From: Irpex lacteus
Lineage: Eukaryota > Basidiomycota > Agaricomycetes > Polyporales > Irpicaceae
DNA: 11,197 nt
Direction: 5' to 3'
NCBI GenBank assembly: GCA_001986395.2
Contig: MQVO02000298.1
Location: 1 to 11,197, forward strand
Within the stretch, counting starts at the first letter, position 1. Every line of letters starts with the position of its first letter. Below, in pieces: positions 1 through 6,218 of the stretch. Under the pieces are notes generated by a model that saw only the letters and a list, made by a program, of their open reading frames with translations, was not told where the DNA came from and made no database searches. Made by a program: the position numbers and the translations under genes.

Positions 1-2
1 TA

Positions 3-553
3 ATTAGTAGTACACTAAACCGAAACACTAGCGTTATCACTATTTCAATTATTAATATTGATGCGCTATACGACTATCTAATGCCTTTTTTCCTTTCTAT
101 GCCATTCCAAACTCGAAAGGGTGTTGATTTCTCTCTATGGTGTCTAGCTCTGTATATGTACAAGTGGGTTATGCTTATCTAATTCAAGGTCGTAAGCTCC
201 TTGTACTAATTAGTAAGTATATCAACTCAGGACGTTATACCAACAGTAATGTTACTGGAATTGCACCAGAATCAGACACTATTTCAGAGGTACTGAATTA
301 TGAAGTGCCTGTGGAACGTACTCCTGAAATGAATCAACTCGAATACGCAAAGGCTATTGCTCGAACTGTTACATCACGTTCTATTTATATTTATGATAAT
401 GGTGTACTAGTTAACACTACTCCATATACCAACTATGGAGACGCTCAAGAGGCTATTGGCCTATCTCGTACTTCTCGTGCTGTTTCTCGTAACATTGACA
501 CAGGGAAGGCTTACCTAGGCCGATACAGCTTCTATTCTACACTGCAAAACTAA
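3..553 (+). pseudogene. LAGLIDADG homing endonuclease with NUMOD1-like tail, 5'-truncated and frameshifted
   Basis: This is the intron-encoded DNA endonuclease of a cob group I intron; such enzymes cut intronless alleles to spread the intron. One frame is open from the window edge to the TAA at 180-182 and reads like the second LAGLIDADG domain (LYDYLMPFFLSMPFQTRKG, then DFSLWCLALYMYK). Homology then shifts near base 163 to the frame that continues from 137 to the TAA at 551-553 (GYAYLIQGRKLLVLISKYI and onward). The last 55 residues or so (SIYIYDNGVLVN, AQEAIGLSRTSRAVSRNIDTG) resemble the NUMOD1 helix-turn-helix DNA-binding module. The apparent ATG at 137 is internal and is not a true start. 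Arg codons are CGN throughout, unlike cox2. The N-terminal part lies outside the window. The family call is from memory of motifs; the frameshift is directly visible. Confidence 0.7.
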
Positions 554-574
554 CGAGTTATTATAACACCTGCG

Positions 575-766
575 ATTATGCGAGACGTAAACTACGGATG
601 GTTGATTCGATACATCCACGCTAATGTAGCTTCATTCTTCTTCATCTTTGTATACCTACACATCGCTCGAGGTCTATACTACGGATCATACAAGGCTCCA
701 CGGATTCTACCATGGTCTATTGGTGTAATCATCCTTGTTCTTATGATGGCTATTGCTTTCCTTGGA
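575..766 (+). CDS. cob: cytochrome b, single internal exon (codons about 68-131)
   Basis: This exon encodes part of apocytochrome b, the membrane core of respiratory complex III. It begins [17 protein letters not shown] and ends MMAIAFLG. It spans the end of helix A, helix B with the first pair of heme-binding His residues (in YIHAN and VYLHIARG), the GSYKAPR loop and the start of helix C. By yeast Cob numbering it runs from I68 to G131. The base before it is G (574), as expected of a group I intron 3' end at the known cob-201 site. A stop follows G131 directly (TAA 767-769), which fits a second intron at about cob-393/394. I found no upstream or downstream cob exon in the window, so this is a partial gene. 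It may belong to a cob gene that continues upstream, or be an orphan copy. All 7 Leu codons are non-TTA and all 4 Arg codons are CGN. Confidence 0.88.
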
Positions 767-1120
767 TAAACATAATGTCCATATATTCCGGGAATATTTC
801 GTAGAGATCAAAAGAGATTATACGAAACCTATATCTGTCCCTGCTTCCTTTTTTTTTGTCCTCCCCCTCCTTTTTAATAAAAAAAGATTAATAAAAATAT
901 TTTTTATATGCTCTTCCTACAAATATAAATAAAATTATCTCAGGAGATAGGCAGTAACATTCTATGGTAAATGTTAAGAATATCTGTGGTATTTTACACA
1001 GTTCAATGTCTATTGTTATGGAATCTTCAGAGACTGGTTACGCTATAATCTAATTTAAATTTAAGTTAATGGTCAGCCTCTTCAGTTGAAAGAGATAGTT
1101 ATACTCCCCTTTACCCTTCC
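767..1120 (+). other. group I intron remnant after the cob exon
   Basis: The stretch starts at the 3' edge of the cob exon and carries RNA-like structure. There is a perfect inverted repeat at 783-797 (ATATTCC g GGAATAT), a stem at 797-827 (TTTCGTA with TACGAAA), and near 1021-1100 segments resembling the conserved R and S core elements (TTCAGAGACTGG and AGAGATAGTTATACTCC). These suggest an intron with a GIY/LAGLIDADG-free core. A C/T-run hairpin sits at 869-886. No following cob exon is recognisable, so the 3' end of the intron cannot be placed and splicing in cis looks unlikely within this window. Core assignment is by eye only. Confidence 0.45.
869..886. repeat. Family 2 hairpin
   Basis: CCTTTTTAATAAAAAAAG: a T run and an A run around an AATA centre, lying within the remnant of the intron that follows the cob exon. 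Confidence 0.55.
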
Positions 1121-1449
1121 CTTTATCCTTTTTTTATATATAAAATAAAACAAATTATTTCTTTTTATTATTCTTATATCTCCTCTATAAATAAATTTAA
1201 TTTATCTCTTTTGTACCAACTCATTTGAATTTATTATGCAATACTAATCCCTGATTTCTAGTTTCCGATTATTGGTTAGAGTATCAATTGTTTACATGTC
1301 AGGTCCTCTCCCCTAAATAATTTATCTTACTTTTTATTTAAAATAAAATTAAAAGAAAAGAAAAATGGTATTAATTTTAAATAGTTCTCCCAAAAAAACT
1401 TTTATTTAATTTATTTTATATTAATCTTTTACTAATTCCATACGCTTAA
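1121..1449. other. AT-rich stretch with no recognisable gene
   Basis: The segment is mostly A and T with homopolymer runs. No coding signal or tRNA was seen on either strand. It ends where the first copy of the 46-base palindrome begins. Confidence 0.5.
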
Positions 1450-1495
1450 CCCAAAAAACTAGGAATTAGAAATAATTCTAACTAGTTTTTTTGGG
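1450..1495. repeat. Family 1 palindromic element, copy a
   Basis: Outer arms are CCCAAAAAACTAG and CTAGTTTTTTTGGG, and the inner part GAATTA gaaa TAATTC pairs as well, so the whole 46 bases can fold into one long hairpin. It abuts the atp6 remnant that starts at 1497, so it interrupts or borders former coding sequence. The orientation (GGAATTAGAA on +) matches copies at 6327 and 11117. It resembles the double-hairpin or GC-cluster elements of fungal mitochondria. Confidence 0.85.
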
Positions 1496-1496
1496 A

Positions 1497-1600
1497 TTTG
1501 TTGGACTAGTTGGTCTAGAACTAGCAGTAAGTTTAACTCAAGCTTAGTATTCTGTGTGCTAACATAAAGCTACCTAAAGGATGCTATTGAACTTAACTAA
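1497..1600 (+). pseudogene. atp6: ATP synthase subunit 6, C-terminal fragment
   Basis: Subunit a (Atp6) forms the proton path of the F0 sector. Frame 1497 reads FVGLVGLELAVSLTQA, matching the last helix of fungal Atp6 (a GLE...QA motif). A TAG follows. In a second frame, the bases near 1550-1600 read FCVLT, stop, SYLKDAIELN, then TAA at 1598-1600, matching the usual C-terminus VF..L...YL.DAI.LH. So about 33 codons survive with one frameshift and two internal stops. No other part of atp6 was found upstream, where a Family 1 hairpin sits immediately before. This is a dead fragment; a working atp6 must lie elsewhere. Confidence 0.72.
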
Positions 1601-1842
1601 ATAAAGAATAAAATTATTCTTTGTGGGGAGCCAAATAAAAATAAAGAGAAGAGTTTAGTTAGAGGATATAAATTAATCAAGAGTAGAACATATTACATTA
1701 CATTAGCCACATTTACCAGTTAGAGTCTGTTTGCCAGTCCCACCCCAAAAAAAAGTAGCAAAAAACTAAAAATAAATTAAATTTTGGGGAAGGGTTAAAC
1801 AAAGCAGAAAAAGATTTATTATTAAAATAATATTAAAAAAGG
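1601..1842. other. AT-rich spacer
   Basis: No gene is visible between the atp6 tail and the endonuclease remnant. It contains a CCCACCCCAAAAAAAAG run near 1739 that resembles one arm of a Family 1 element without its partner. Confidence 0.4.
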
Positions 1843-1847
1843 CTGTT

Positions 1848-2048
1848 AATTAAACTGTTTCTGTATGGGTATACAAAAGTGTTAACAATAAATTTATATT
1901 GCTAAATGATAATAAACCTACTTTTAGTTCTAAATTAGAAGCAACTAAAGAATTAAAAATGAGTGCTAAAACAATTAGCAGGTATTTAGATACTCATAAA
2001 GAGTATAAAGGATTATATTTTTATAGTGTTGCTTTAGAGATTAATTAA
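1848..2048 (+). pseudogene. homing endonuclease C-terminal fragment, NUMOD1 type
   Basis: The frame is open from just after a TAA near 1848 to the TAA at 2046-2048 and has no plausible start. It reads TVSVWVYKSVNNKF, then SSKLEATKELKMSAKTISRY, LDTHKEYKGLYFYS. That is the typical NUMOD1 pattern found at the C-terminus of GIY-YIG and LAGLIDADG intron endonucleases: a conserved-residue helix-turn-helix followed by a Y.G.YF.S strand. The catalytic domain is absent from the 400 bases upstream. A group I intron core starts about 75 bases downstream, so this is the tail of an intron ORF in its natural place. The A/T-rich codons match the native style of this genome, unlike the cob block at the left end. 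Confidence 0.7.
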
Positions 2049-2084
2049 AAGGTAAGATTTAGGGTAAGGTGTGAGAAACTTTAC

Positions 2085-2290
2085 TTGGCCTCTAGCAAAA
2101 GGAAACCTATTGCTAAAAACTATCAAATTGTCGGGAACACCTTAAAGCTATTTTAACTAAATGTGTTAGGTAACTAATTCATGGCTCAGGTAATGACTCG
2201 AGGTATGGTAAAATCGAAATAGAGGCACGTAAGGAAATAGATGAAGGTGGTGAAGGTGGGGAAGGTGGGGACCAAGGTTCCACTATCGTT
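2085..2290 (+). other. group I intron core
   Basis: Two classical core elements are visible in order: a Q/P4-type segment at 2124-2149 (CAAATTGTCGGGAAC followed by ACCTTAAAGCT) and an R/P7-type segment at 2194-2216 (GACTCGAGGTATGGTAAAATC). The spacing and the endonuclease tail just upstream fit a group IB intron carrying an ORF in a peripheral loop. The host gene is unknown because neither flanking exon is recognisable. A short GAAGGTGG/GGAAGGTGGG tandem lies at 2243-2270. Confidence 0.6.
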
Positions 2291-2784
2291 CCACAAAGGT
2301 TACTAACCAAAAGAAATTAATTATAATTAAAGAAGAAAGAATAGAGTGTCTGAATTGGATATACTCTATGAGCTTACCAGGCTCTTATGCTTTCCATTAC
2401 ATTAACTCGCATCAGGGGATTTAGGAAATATTAAAATAATATAAAATTGAAATCTTAAAAGAAGCACTATTATTAATTGAGATACAAAATAATAAAATAA
2501 TTTTAGTGTAGTATATTAACATTCATAAATATTGTATCTTATTTATAAAAACACTTAATTATCAGGACCTGAGAAAAAAATAAAACGTATGTATATTATT
2601 TCTTAAGTGGATTTTAAATGATAATTAACTATTTTTAAGTATATACCTTTTTATTAAAAAAAGGAAAGAAGCTAAGTATAAAAATTTTAATTATCTAAGT
2701 ACATTAATACTATCTTTATTTATGTATAAAAAATAAAAATTTTATATATAGATTTTTAGTAGTATATTTAATTTCATAAATATT
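2291..2784. other. AT-rich spacer, no gene seen
   Basis: Very A+T-rich with many short direct and inverted motifs. It holds one C/T-A/G hairpin at 2646-2664 (CCTTTTT attA AAAAAAGG type). No convincing reading frame or tRNA was found on either strand. Confidence 0.45.
2646..2664. repeat. Family 2 hairpin (C/T-run, A/G-run)
   Basis: CC plus a T run faces an A run plus GG across a short ATTA centre. It is the shortest clear member of the family also seen at 869, 4080, 5417, 6091, 6881, 7215 and 7745. Confidence 0.6.
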
Positions 2785-3125
2785 ATGCAAAAATTAAATA
2801 AAATCCAAAAATTAAATCAAATCAGTATTTTATCTAGGCTAATTATTGGGGTAAAAAAAGGGTATTCAACTCCAACACTACCTGATAATTAATTAAATTA
2901 AATTCTACATTTTTCATAAGAACATTAAGATTTTTAGGTGGAACTAGTTTCTTATTATTACTATCAAACAGTTATATAAATAATCCTATTTACATTTTAT
3001 ATATAGCTTTATTTTTTGCCTTTATTTTTACTTGTTATCAATATTATTTAAGTTTTAACAGAATTAAACATATTATTAAAGTGCTTAAATCTGAGGAGCT
3101 AGATATAAAAAATAATAAAAAATAG
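2785..3125 (+). pseudogene. unknown two-TM membrane protein, frameshifted
   Basis: I do not recognise this gene with certainty. A 35-codon frame starts at ATG 2785 (MQKLNKIQKLNQ, then LIIGVKKGYSTPTLPDN) and stops at 2890-2892. An overlapping frame opens at 2889 and runs 78 codons to TAG 3123-3125 (TFFIRTLRFLGGTSFLLLLS, then NPIYILYIALFFAFIFT, then LSFNRIKHIIKVLKSEELDI). The two pieces make sense as one protein with a single indel near 2888: a basic N-terminus, two hydrophobic helices and a charged tail. The end ELDIKNNKK looks truncated. It resembles hypothetical proteins I associate with basidiomycete mitochondrial genomes, but that is memory, not a match. Confidence 0.5.
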
Positions 3126-3266
3126 ACCCCAAATGGAATGGTGCCAGTACAACCATAGTATTGTTAATCATTTATTTATTAAAAAAAAATAATTTTAAAG
3201 AAAAGATAATTAAAATATATAAGTTATATTCTTTGTTAGTTCAGATATTAAATTTATATATAGTTA

Positions 3267-3280
3267 CCCTCGGACGAGGG
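3267..3280. repeat. Family 3 GC hairpin with T-rich tail
   Basis: CCCTC GGAC GAGGG forms a compact stem-loop and is followed by TTTATTTATTTTTAATTT. The same layout recurs at 4345 and 5851. Confidence 0.6.
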
Positions 3281-3343
3281 TTTATTTATTTTTAATTTGG
3301 GAGGATCATTAATGTATTTTTATTTACTCCTACCATTCCTCAA

Positions 3344-3421
3344 CAAAAAAACTAGGCTCTAATTAAAATTTAATTTAATTAAATTTTAATAATACCGGGA
3401 TAATTAATTAGTTTTTTAGGG
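3344..3421. repeat. Family 1 palindromic element, copy b (expanded)
   Basis: The outer arms are CAAAAAAACTAGG and ATTAGTTTTTTAGGG. The centre is replaced by a 29-base perfect A/T palindrome (3362-3390) plus an AATACCGGGATAATT segment. It appears to be a Family 1 copy into which another palindrome was inserted. Confidence 0.5.
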
Positions 3422-3554
3422 TTATGGTTAAATTGATTATTTACACTATTCTAATTGTAAATTCAAGTTATTCCTCTTCTGAACACGGAGCTGAGGGTAA
3501 CATGTTTCAAACTCTTACTTAACTAAAATAATAAAACAGGAACCCTTTTCCTAG

Positions 3555-3760
3555 GCTCATACATCACAGAGTAAGGTAAAAGATCTAAATCATTTTAACT
3601 TAAGCCTTAATACAAGCATAACAGGATCATCTGCAACACCTATTATAAATAATTGTAATCAAATTCAAAGTATTGGTTTAGCTCTATACACATCAAGCTA
3701 TGTTACTTGTTATCGTTTCAATAGTGCTTAAACTAGAACATTCTATCATAAGCTGAAAAG
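3555..3760 (+). pseudogene. nad6: probable NADH dehydrogenase subunit 6 fragment
   Basis: Subunit ND6 is a membrane component of complex I. The frame open from 3555 to TAA 3729-3731 contains NQIQSIGLALYTSSYV, matching the fungal Nad6 pattern ..I.SIG..LYT.Y.. that precedes its last helices. At 3703 the shifted frame continues LLVIVSIVLKLE, similar to the expected hydrophobic helix, so a frameshift is likely inside the Tyr-Val codons. The 40 residues before the motif are polar (SLNTSITGSSATPIINN) and fit the variable Nad6 loop. No N-terminal helices were seen. The call rests on one short motif plus the matching helix in the shifted frame. Confidence 0.5.
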
Positions 3761-3795
3761 TAAATGATTTTAAGATAAAGCCCTTTTTCTAAACT

Positions 3796-3861
3796 CCAAA
3801 AAAACTAATTATTTCTGTCCACAATCCAATCCACTTTGTGGGCTGGGTCCTAGTTTTTTTT
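3796..3861. repeat. Family 1 palindromic element, copy c, with nested GC cluster
   Basis: Outer arms are CCAAAAAAACTA and CTAGTTTTTTTT. The centre (3816-3847) is a GC-rich insert containing CCACAATCCAATCCAC TTT and GTGGGCTGGG. The reverse complement of this insert matches 7512-7545 apart from the central triplet and a small deletion. Confidence 0.7.
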
Positions 3862-3930
3862 AGTAGAATACTTTAAAAAAAGCAGGAAGCTCTTTAGGTT
3901 ATACTAAATTTTAAATAGACTATAGCTAAG

Positions 3931-4208
3931 ATGAAAGAAGCCTATTATACTAAAGTTCATACTTTATCTGAAGAGGGTAGAGCTAAAATTAGTGAGAGTA
4001 ACCATAATCGTTCCGAAGAATTAAAGGAAAAAGATAGGGCTCGTATGCTTAAGTATAGTCTTGCTAAGGCACACTCTATCCTTTTTTTTTTAATAAAAAA
4101 AAAGGGAAGTCACAAATGTTTTCACAAACGAATAGACTATCTACCCTAGTAAGACAAGCTGCCACAGATATTGGTGTTTATCATGTTTCAGTAAAAAAAA
4201 TTTATTAA
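3931..4208 (+). pseudogene. GIY-YIG type homing endonuclease fragment (NUMOD3/NUMOD1-like), split by a hairpin
   Basis: The first part, from ATG 3931 (MKEAYYTKVHTLSEEGRAKI, then NRSEELKEKDRARMLKYSLA), has the repeated S.E...KIS pattern of NUMOD3 modules that bind DNA in intron endonucleases. At 4080-4106 a 27-base T-run/A-run hairpin interrupts it. Homology resumes in another frame at 4110 (SQMFSQTNRLSTLVRQAATD, then IGVYHVSVKKIY) and ends at TAA 4206-4208; this part is NUMOD1-like. The catalytic GIY-YIG domain is missing, though SSLGYT near 3889 may be a trace of the linker. The reading frame 3931-4149 as it stands runs through the hairpin and ends in nonsense. Host intron and exon are unknown. 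Confidence 0.65.
4080..4106. repeat. Family 2 hairpin inside the endonuclease remnant
   Basis: CC plus a ten-base T run, AATA centre, nine-base A run plus GGG. It separates two reading frames of one former gene, so it is an insertion by comparison with the expected protein. Confidence 0.75.
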
Positions 4209-4230
4209 AGCAATCCATAGTGTAAGCTAT

Positions 4231-4273
4231 GTAAGCAAATAATATACACGGAAAAGGAATATATTTTGCTTAC
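4231..4273. repeat. long imperfect inverted repeat
   Basis: GTAAGCAAATAATATA at the left pairs with ATATATTTTGCTTAC at the right around an ACGGAAAAGGA loop. It could be a peripheral stem of the intron that carried the endonuclease remnant just upstream. Confidence 0.5.
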
Positions 4274-4344
4274 AAGCTTATTTATATCTATGTATTAAAT
4301 AAAAAAGAATATCTTAGATTTGTGCTAAACGTTAGAGCCGGGAG

Positions 4345-4362
4345 GAGGACGCTCACGTCCTC
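4345..4362. repeat. Family 3 GC hairpin with T-rich tail
   Basis: GAGGACG CTCA CGTCCTC is a perfect 7-bp stem, followed by AAAAATTTATTTATTTATTT, 32 bases before tRNA-Arg. Confidence 0.65.
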
Positions 4363-4394
4363 AAAAATTTATTTATTTATTTAAATTAGAGTTG

Positions 4395-4469
4395 AGTATC
4401 TTTAGCTTAATTGGTAGTAGTATATGTTTACGAAACATATTATATTGGTTCGAGTCCAATAAGATACTA
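4395..4469 (+). tRNA. trnR: tRNA-Arg (anticodon ACG)
   Basis: It decodes CGN arginine codons in mitochondrial translation. The acceptor stem is AGTATCT with AGATACT, the anticodon stem TATGT with ACATA around loop TTACGAA, and the T arm ATTGG TTCGAGT CCAAT. The D arm carries GG in TTAATTGGTAG and uses a G-U pair. cox2 in this window uses only AGA for Arg, so this tRNA is not needed for cox2; the cob exon uses only CGN. An apparent 81-codon reading frame covering this tRNA is spurious. Confidence 0.93.
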
Positions 4470-4507
4470 ATAAATTTCTTAATCCATTATCTCTTTATTT
4501 TTATTAA

Positions 4508-4633
4508 GCCTATAAGGATTCTGTACCTAAACCTAACACTACTACAGATACCTCTAATCCAGCTGCGACAGAATCTACTAGTCCTAGTGCTGATAAATCA
4601 GCTAAACCTACAACTGATTCAACAAATGAATAA
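4508..4633 (+). other. Ser/Thr/Pro/Ala-rich open frame, no start
   Basis: The frame is open for 41 codons from just after a TAA (4505-4507) to TAA 4631-4633. It reads KDSVPKPNTTTDTSNPAA, TESTSPSADKSAKPTTDSTN. The composition (more than half S, T, P, A, D) and higher GC are unlike the surrounding AT-rich DNA and suggest the low-complexity C-terminal tail of a former protein. No family is recognised, and no start codon or upstream body is visible because tRNA-Arg lies before it. Confidence 0.4.
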
Positions 4634-4674
4634 ATAAAATAAAAAGTTATAAAAAAGTATACACAATAAAATAA

Positions 4675-4721
4675 TAAAAAAACGCTAAGAATTATTTCTA
4701 ATTCCTAGTGTATTTTTATTG
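4675..4721. repeat. Family 1 palindromic element, copy d (degenerate)
   Basis: AAAAAAACGCTAAGAATTATT, then CTAATTCCTAGTGTATTTTTATT. The C and G ends are lost and the arms carry mismatches, so this copy is older. It directly precedes the nad5 remnant. Confidence 0.6.
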
Positions 4722-5415
4722 GTATGATTAGTTATATTATGATTAGCTGGGTTTACTACATATATAAGTGGTTTAATAGCAGTAGTATTTAATGATATAA
4801 AAAGAGTAATAGCTTTATCTATTATCTCTCAATTAAGCATGATGATGTTAGCTATAAGGGTAAGTGCATATGTTTTAGTAATCTCTCTTCTTCCAAAAAA
4901 ACTAGTTAGAATTATTTATAATTACTAGTGTTTTTGGGGTATTGTCATGCTTTCTTTAAAGCATTTTTATTTCTGTCAGCTGGTTATATATGTCAGAAAC
5001 TCAATATATGCGTAAATTTGGAGTATTAATAGAATATTTATCAATTAGTAATACTACTATGTTAATAGCCTTTAATCCCTTTGCCTGGTCTAAGAGGTTA
5101 CTATAGTTCAGATAATTATAATCATTATATGGAATTTGTACTGTATGTGGATATATATGTCTTATATTACTACAGCATCAGCTACATTCACAGCAATATA
5201 TTCATTAAGAGTATAATATTTAACATTATATAATAATCCACGTGGGAATAAATGTCTATATGGACATAAACATTAAAGTACTAATATGACAATACCTTTG
5301 TCTATTTTAACTATATTTAGTATATTATTAGGTTATGATAGAGATAATGTTGTATTTAATTTAACTATGGGGTTCCCACATACTAATTCCTTTATTGAAA
5401 CTGAATATACTTTAC
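4722..5415 (+). pseudogene. nad5: NADH dehydrogenase subunit 5, internal fragment, broken
   Basis: ND5 is a proton-pumping antiporter-like subunit of complex I. Frame 4722 reads VILWLAGFTTYISGLIAVVF, NDIKRVIALSIISQLSMMML, matching the highly conserved Nad5 block ending NDIKRVIAYST.SQL. A Family 1 hairpin (4893-4939) then interrupts. After it come CHAFFKAFLFLSAGYI (NHAFFKALLFLSAG in the family), SETQYMRKFGVLIEYLSISN, ITTASATFTAIYSLR, MTIPLSILTIFSILLGYDRD and FIETEYTL, in several frames. Together they follow the Nad5 order over roughly 200 residues. There are multiple frameshifts and stops. A Family 2 hairpin (5417) marks the right end. This is plainly a dead copy; the working nad5 must be elsewhere. 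Confidence 0.88.
4893..4939. repeat. Family 1 palindromic element, copy e, inside nad5 remnant
   Basis: CCAAAAAAACTAGTTAG, AATTATTTATAATTA and CTAGTGTTTTTGGGG. It lies between codons for SAY.... and HAFFKA of nad5, a place where the family has no insertion. Confidence 0.85.
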
Positions 5416-5416
5416 C

Positions 5417-5434
5417 CCTTTTTTAATAAAAAGG
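5417..5434. repeat. Family 2 hairpin at the end of nad5 homology
   Basis: CCTTTTTTAATAAAAAGG. Nad5 similarity stops exactly at its left edge. Confidence 0.6.
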
Positions 5435-5574
5435 AAATAAAGGGAGGCTAGTGTATGAAAGTGGGTTAGGGTTTACATTAGAATAAGACGGTTTCCGTGG
5501 CCCAAACCACTAAGAATCAACAGGTGCGAACTTGCTATCCTTCCAATAAAATTTTATTCTTATCTAGTGTCTGT

Positions 5575-5774
5575 CTAGATAGAATACCTTATGCTTAAGA
5601 ACTCCCCTCGCACGTACTTGATGTAGTTCAACTCTGTAAGTTTCTTCGATTTGTTCACCTTCAATTTAACCTCTGATTTAGCTTCACTATTAACTTCCCC
5701 TCAGTTTTAACTTCTTCTCTAGGATGAACAATCACATCAGATTTAGTAGATTGAGTCTCATTAACTTTAGATTC
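5575..5774 (-). pseudogene. lysine/glutamate-rich protein fragment, unknown family
   Basis: I do not recognise this. On the minus strand one frame runs from 5774 to about 5697 (ESKVNETQSTKSDVIVHPRE, EVKTEG). After a slip at the GGGG run it continues from 5694 to the TAG at 5577-5575 (VNSEAKSEVKLKVNKSKKLT, then ELNYIKYVRGEFLSIRYSI). The joined pieces give 65 charged, soluble residues with no membrane segment. There is no start codon: a TAA precedes at 5777-5775. The single-base shift at a homopolymer suggests decay of a real gene. The opposite strand shows nothing coherent. Confidence 0.4.
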
Positions 5775-5850
5775 TTATGTAGCCAAAAAAGGGGGTTCTA
5801 AAATTTTAATAAATAAAAAGAAAATTAGTAACACATTAAATTATTTATCG

Positions 5851-5867
5851 CCCACCACGGTGGTGGG
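5851..5867. repeat. Family 3 GC hairpin with T-rich tail
   Basis: CCCACCA CGG TGGTGGG, perfect 7-bp stem, followed by TTTATTAAGG. It lies between two minus-strand reading-frame remnants. Confidence 0.65.
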
Positions 5868-5907
5868 TTTATTAAGGCTATTAATTTCAATAGCTTTATC
5901 TTAATAC

Positions 5908-6084
5908 TTATTTTCTGTTGTTACGTATATCATTTAACTGTTTTAAAGAGCTAAATATTTTAGATTTAATCTCTTTACTATTATTCTGGCACATGGATTC
6001 GTTACGTTTTATTTGCTGTTTCCTTGTTTTAGCATCCTCATTACTAATCACACCGTTTTTTTTCAAATAAATCCACAATATCAT
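5908..6084 (-). CDS. small ORF of 58 codons, probable fragment
   Basis: The minus-strand frame begins at ATG 6084-6082 (MILWIYLKKNGVISNEDAKT) and continues RKQQIKRNESMCQNNSKEIK to TAA 5910-5908. It is rich in Lys, Asn, Gln and Ser and looks helical, with no membrane segment or known motif. An alternative frame just upstream (VENDIVDLFEKK) joins it well if one base is lost in the A run near 6060, so the true gene may once have extended to about 6200, where the frame reads DWIFAVTDFSRKIKQMRYEE. A Family 2 hairpin (6091-6120) lies in that extension. I treat it as a decaying piece of a larger minus-strand gene rather than a working small protein. Confidence 0.4.
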   Translation of the reverse strand: MILWIYLKKNGVISNEDAKTRKQQIKRNESMCQNNSKEIKSKIFSSLKQLNDIRNNRK

Positions 6085-6090
6085 TCTCTA

Positions 6091-6120
6091 CTTCCCTTTT
6101 TTTTTATAAAAAAAAGGAAG
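6091..6120. repeat. Family 2 hairpin, best copy
   Basis: CTTCCCTTTTTTTTT and AAAAAAAAGGAAG around a TAT centre. It interrupts minus-strand coding-like sequence. Confidence 0.75.
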
Positions 6121-6218
6121 GCATCAAGTTCTTTTCCATTACTTTGTAAGCAGGCTTCTTCGTAACGCATTTGTTTTATTTTTCTGCTAAAGTCAGTAAC
6201 CGCAAAAATCCAATCAGT

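Larger units (their letters stand above)
3126..3554. other. intergenic stretch with two hairpin structures
   Basis: No gene was recognised. It contains a GC hairpin at 3267-3280 and a variant Family 1 element at 3344-3421. Between 3480 and 3560 the sequence is less A+T-rich but shows no readable homology. Confidence 0.45.

Noticed and set aside
578..769. A complete 63-residue gene starting at ATG 578
   Set aside because: The Met is codon 69 of cytochrome b and the stop lies in the following intron; it is an internal exon.
4392..4637. 81-codon plus-strand open frame
   Set aside because: It covers the whole tRNA-Arg gene and its sequence is composition-driven; the coding-like part in this area is in another frame (4508-4633).
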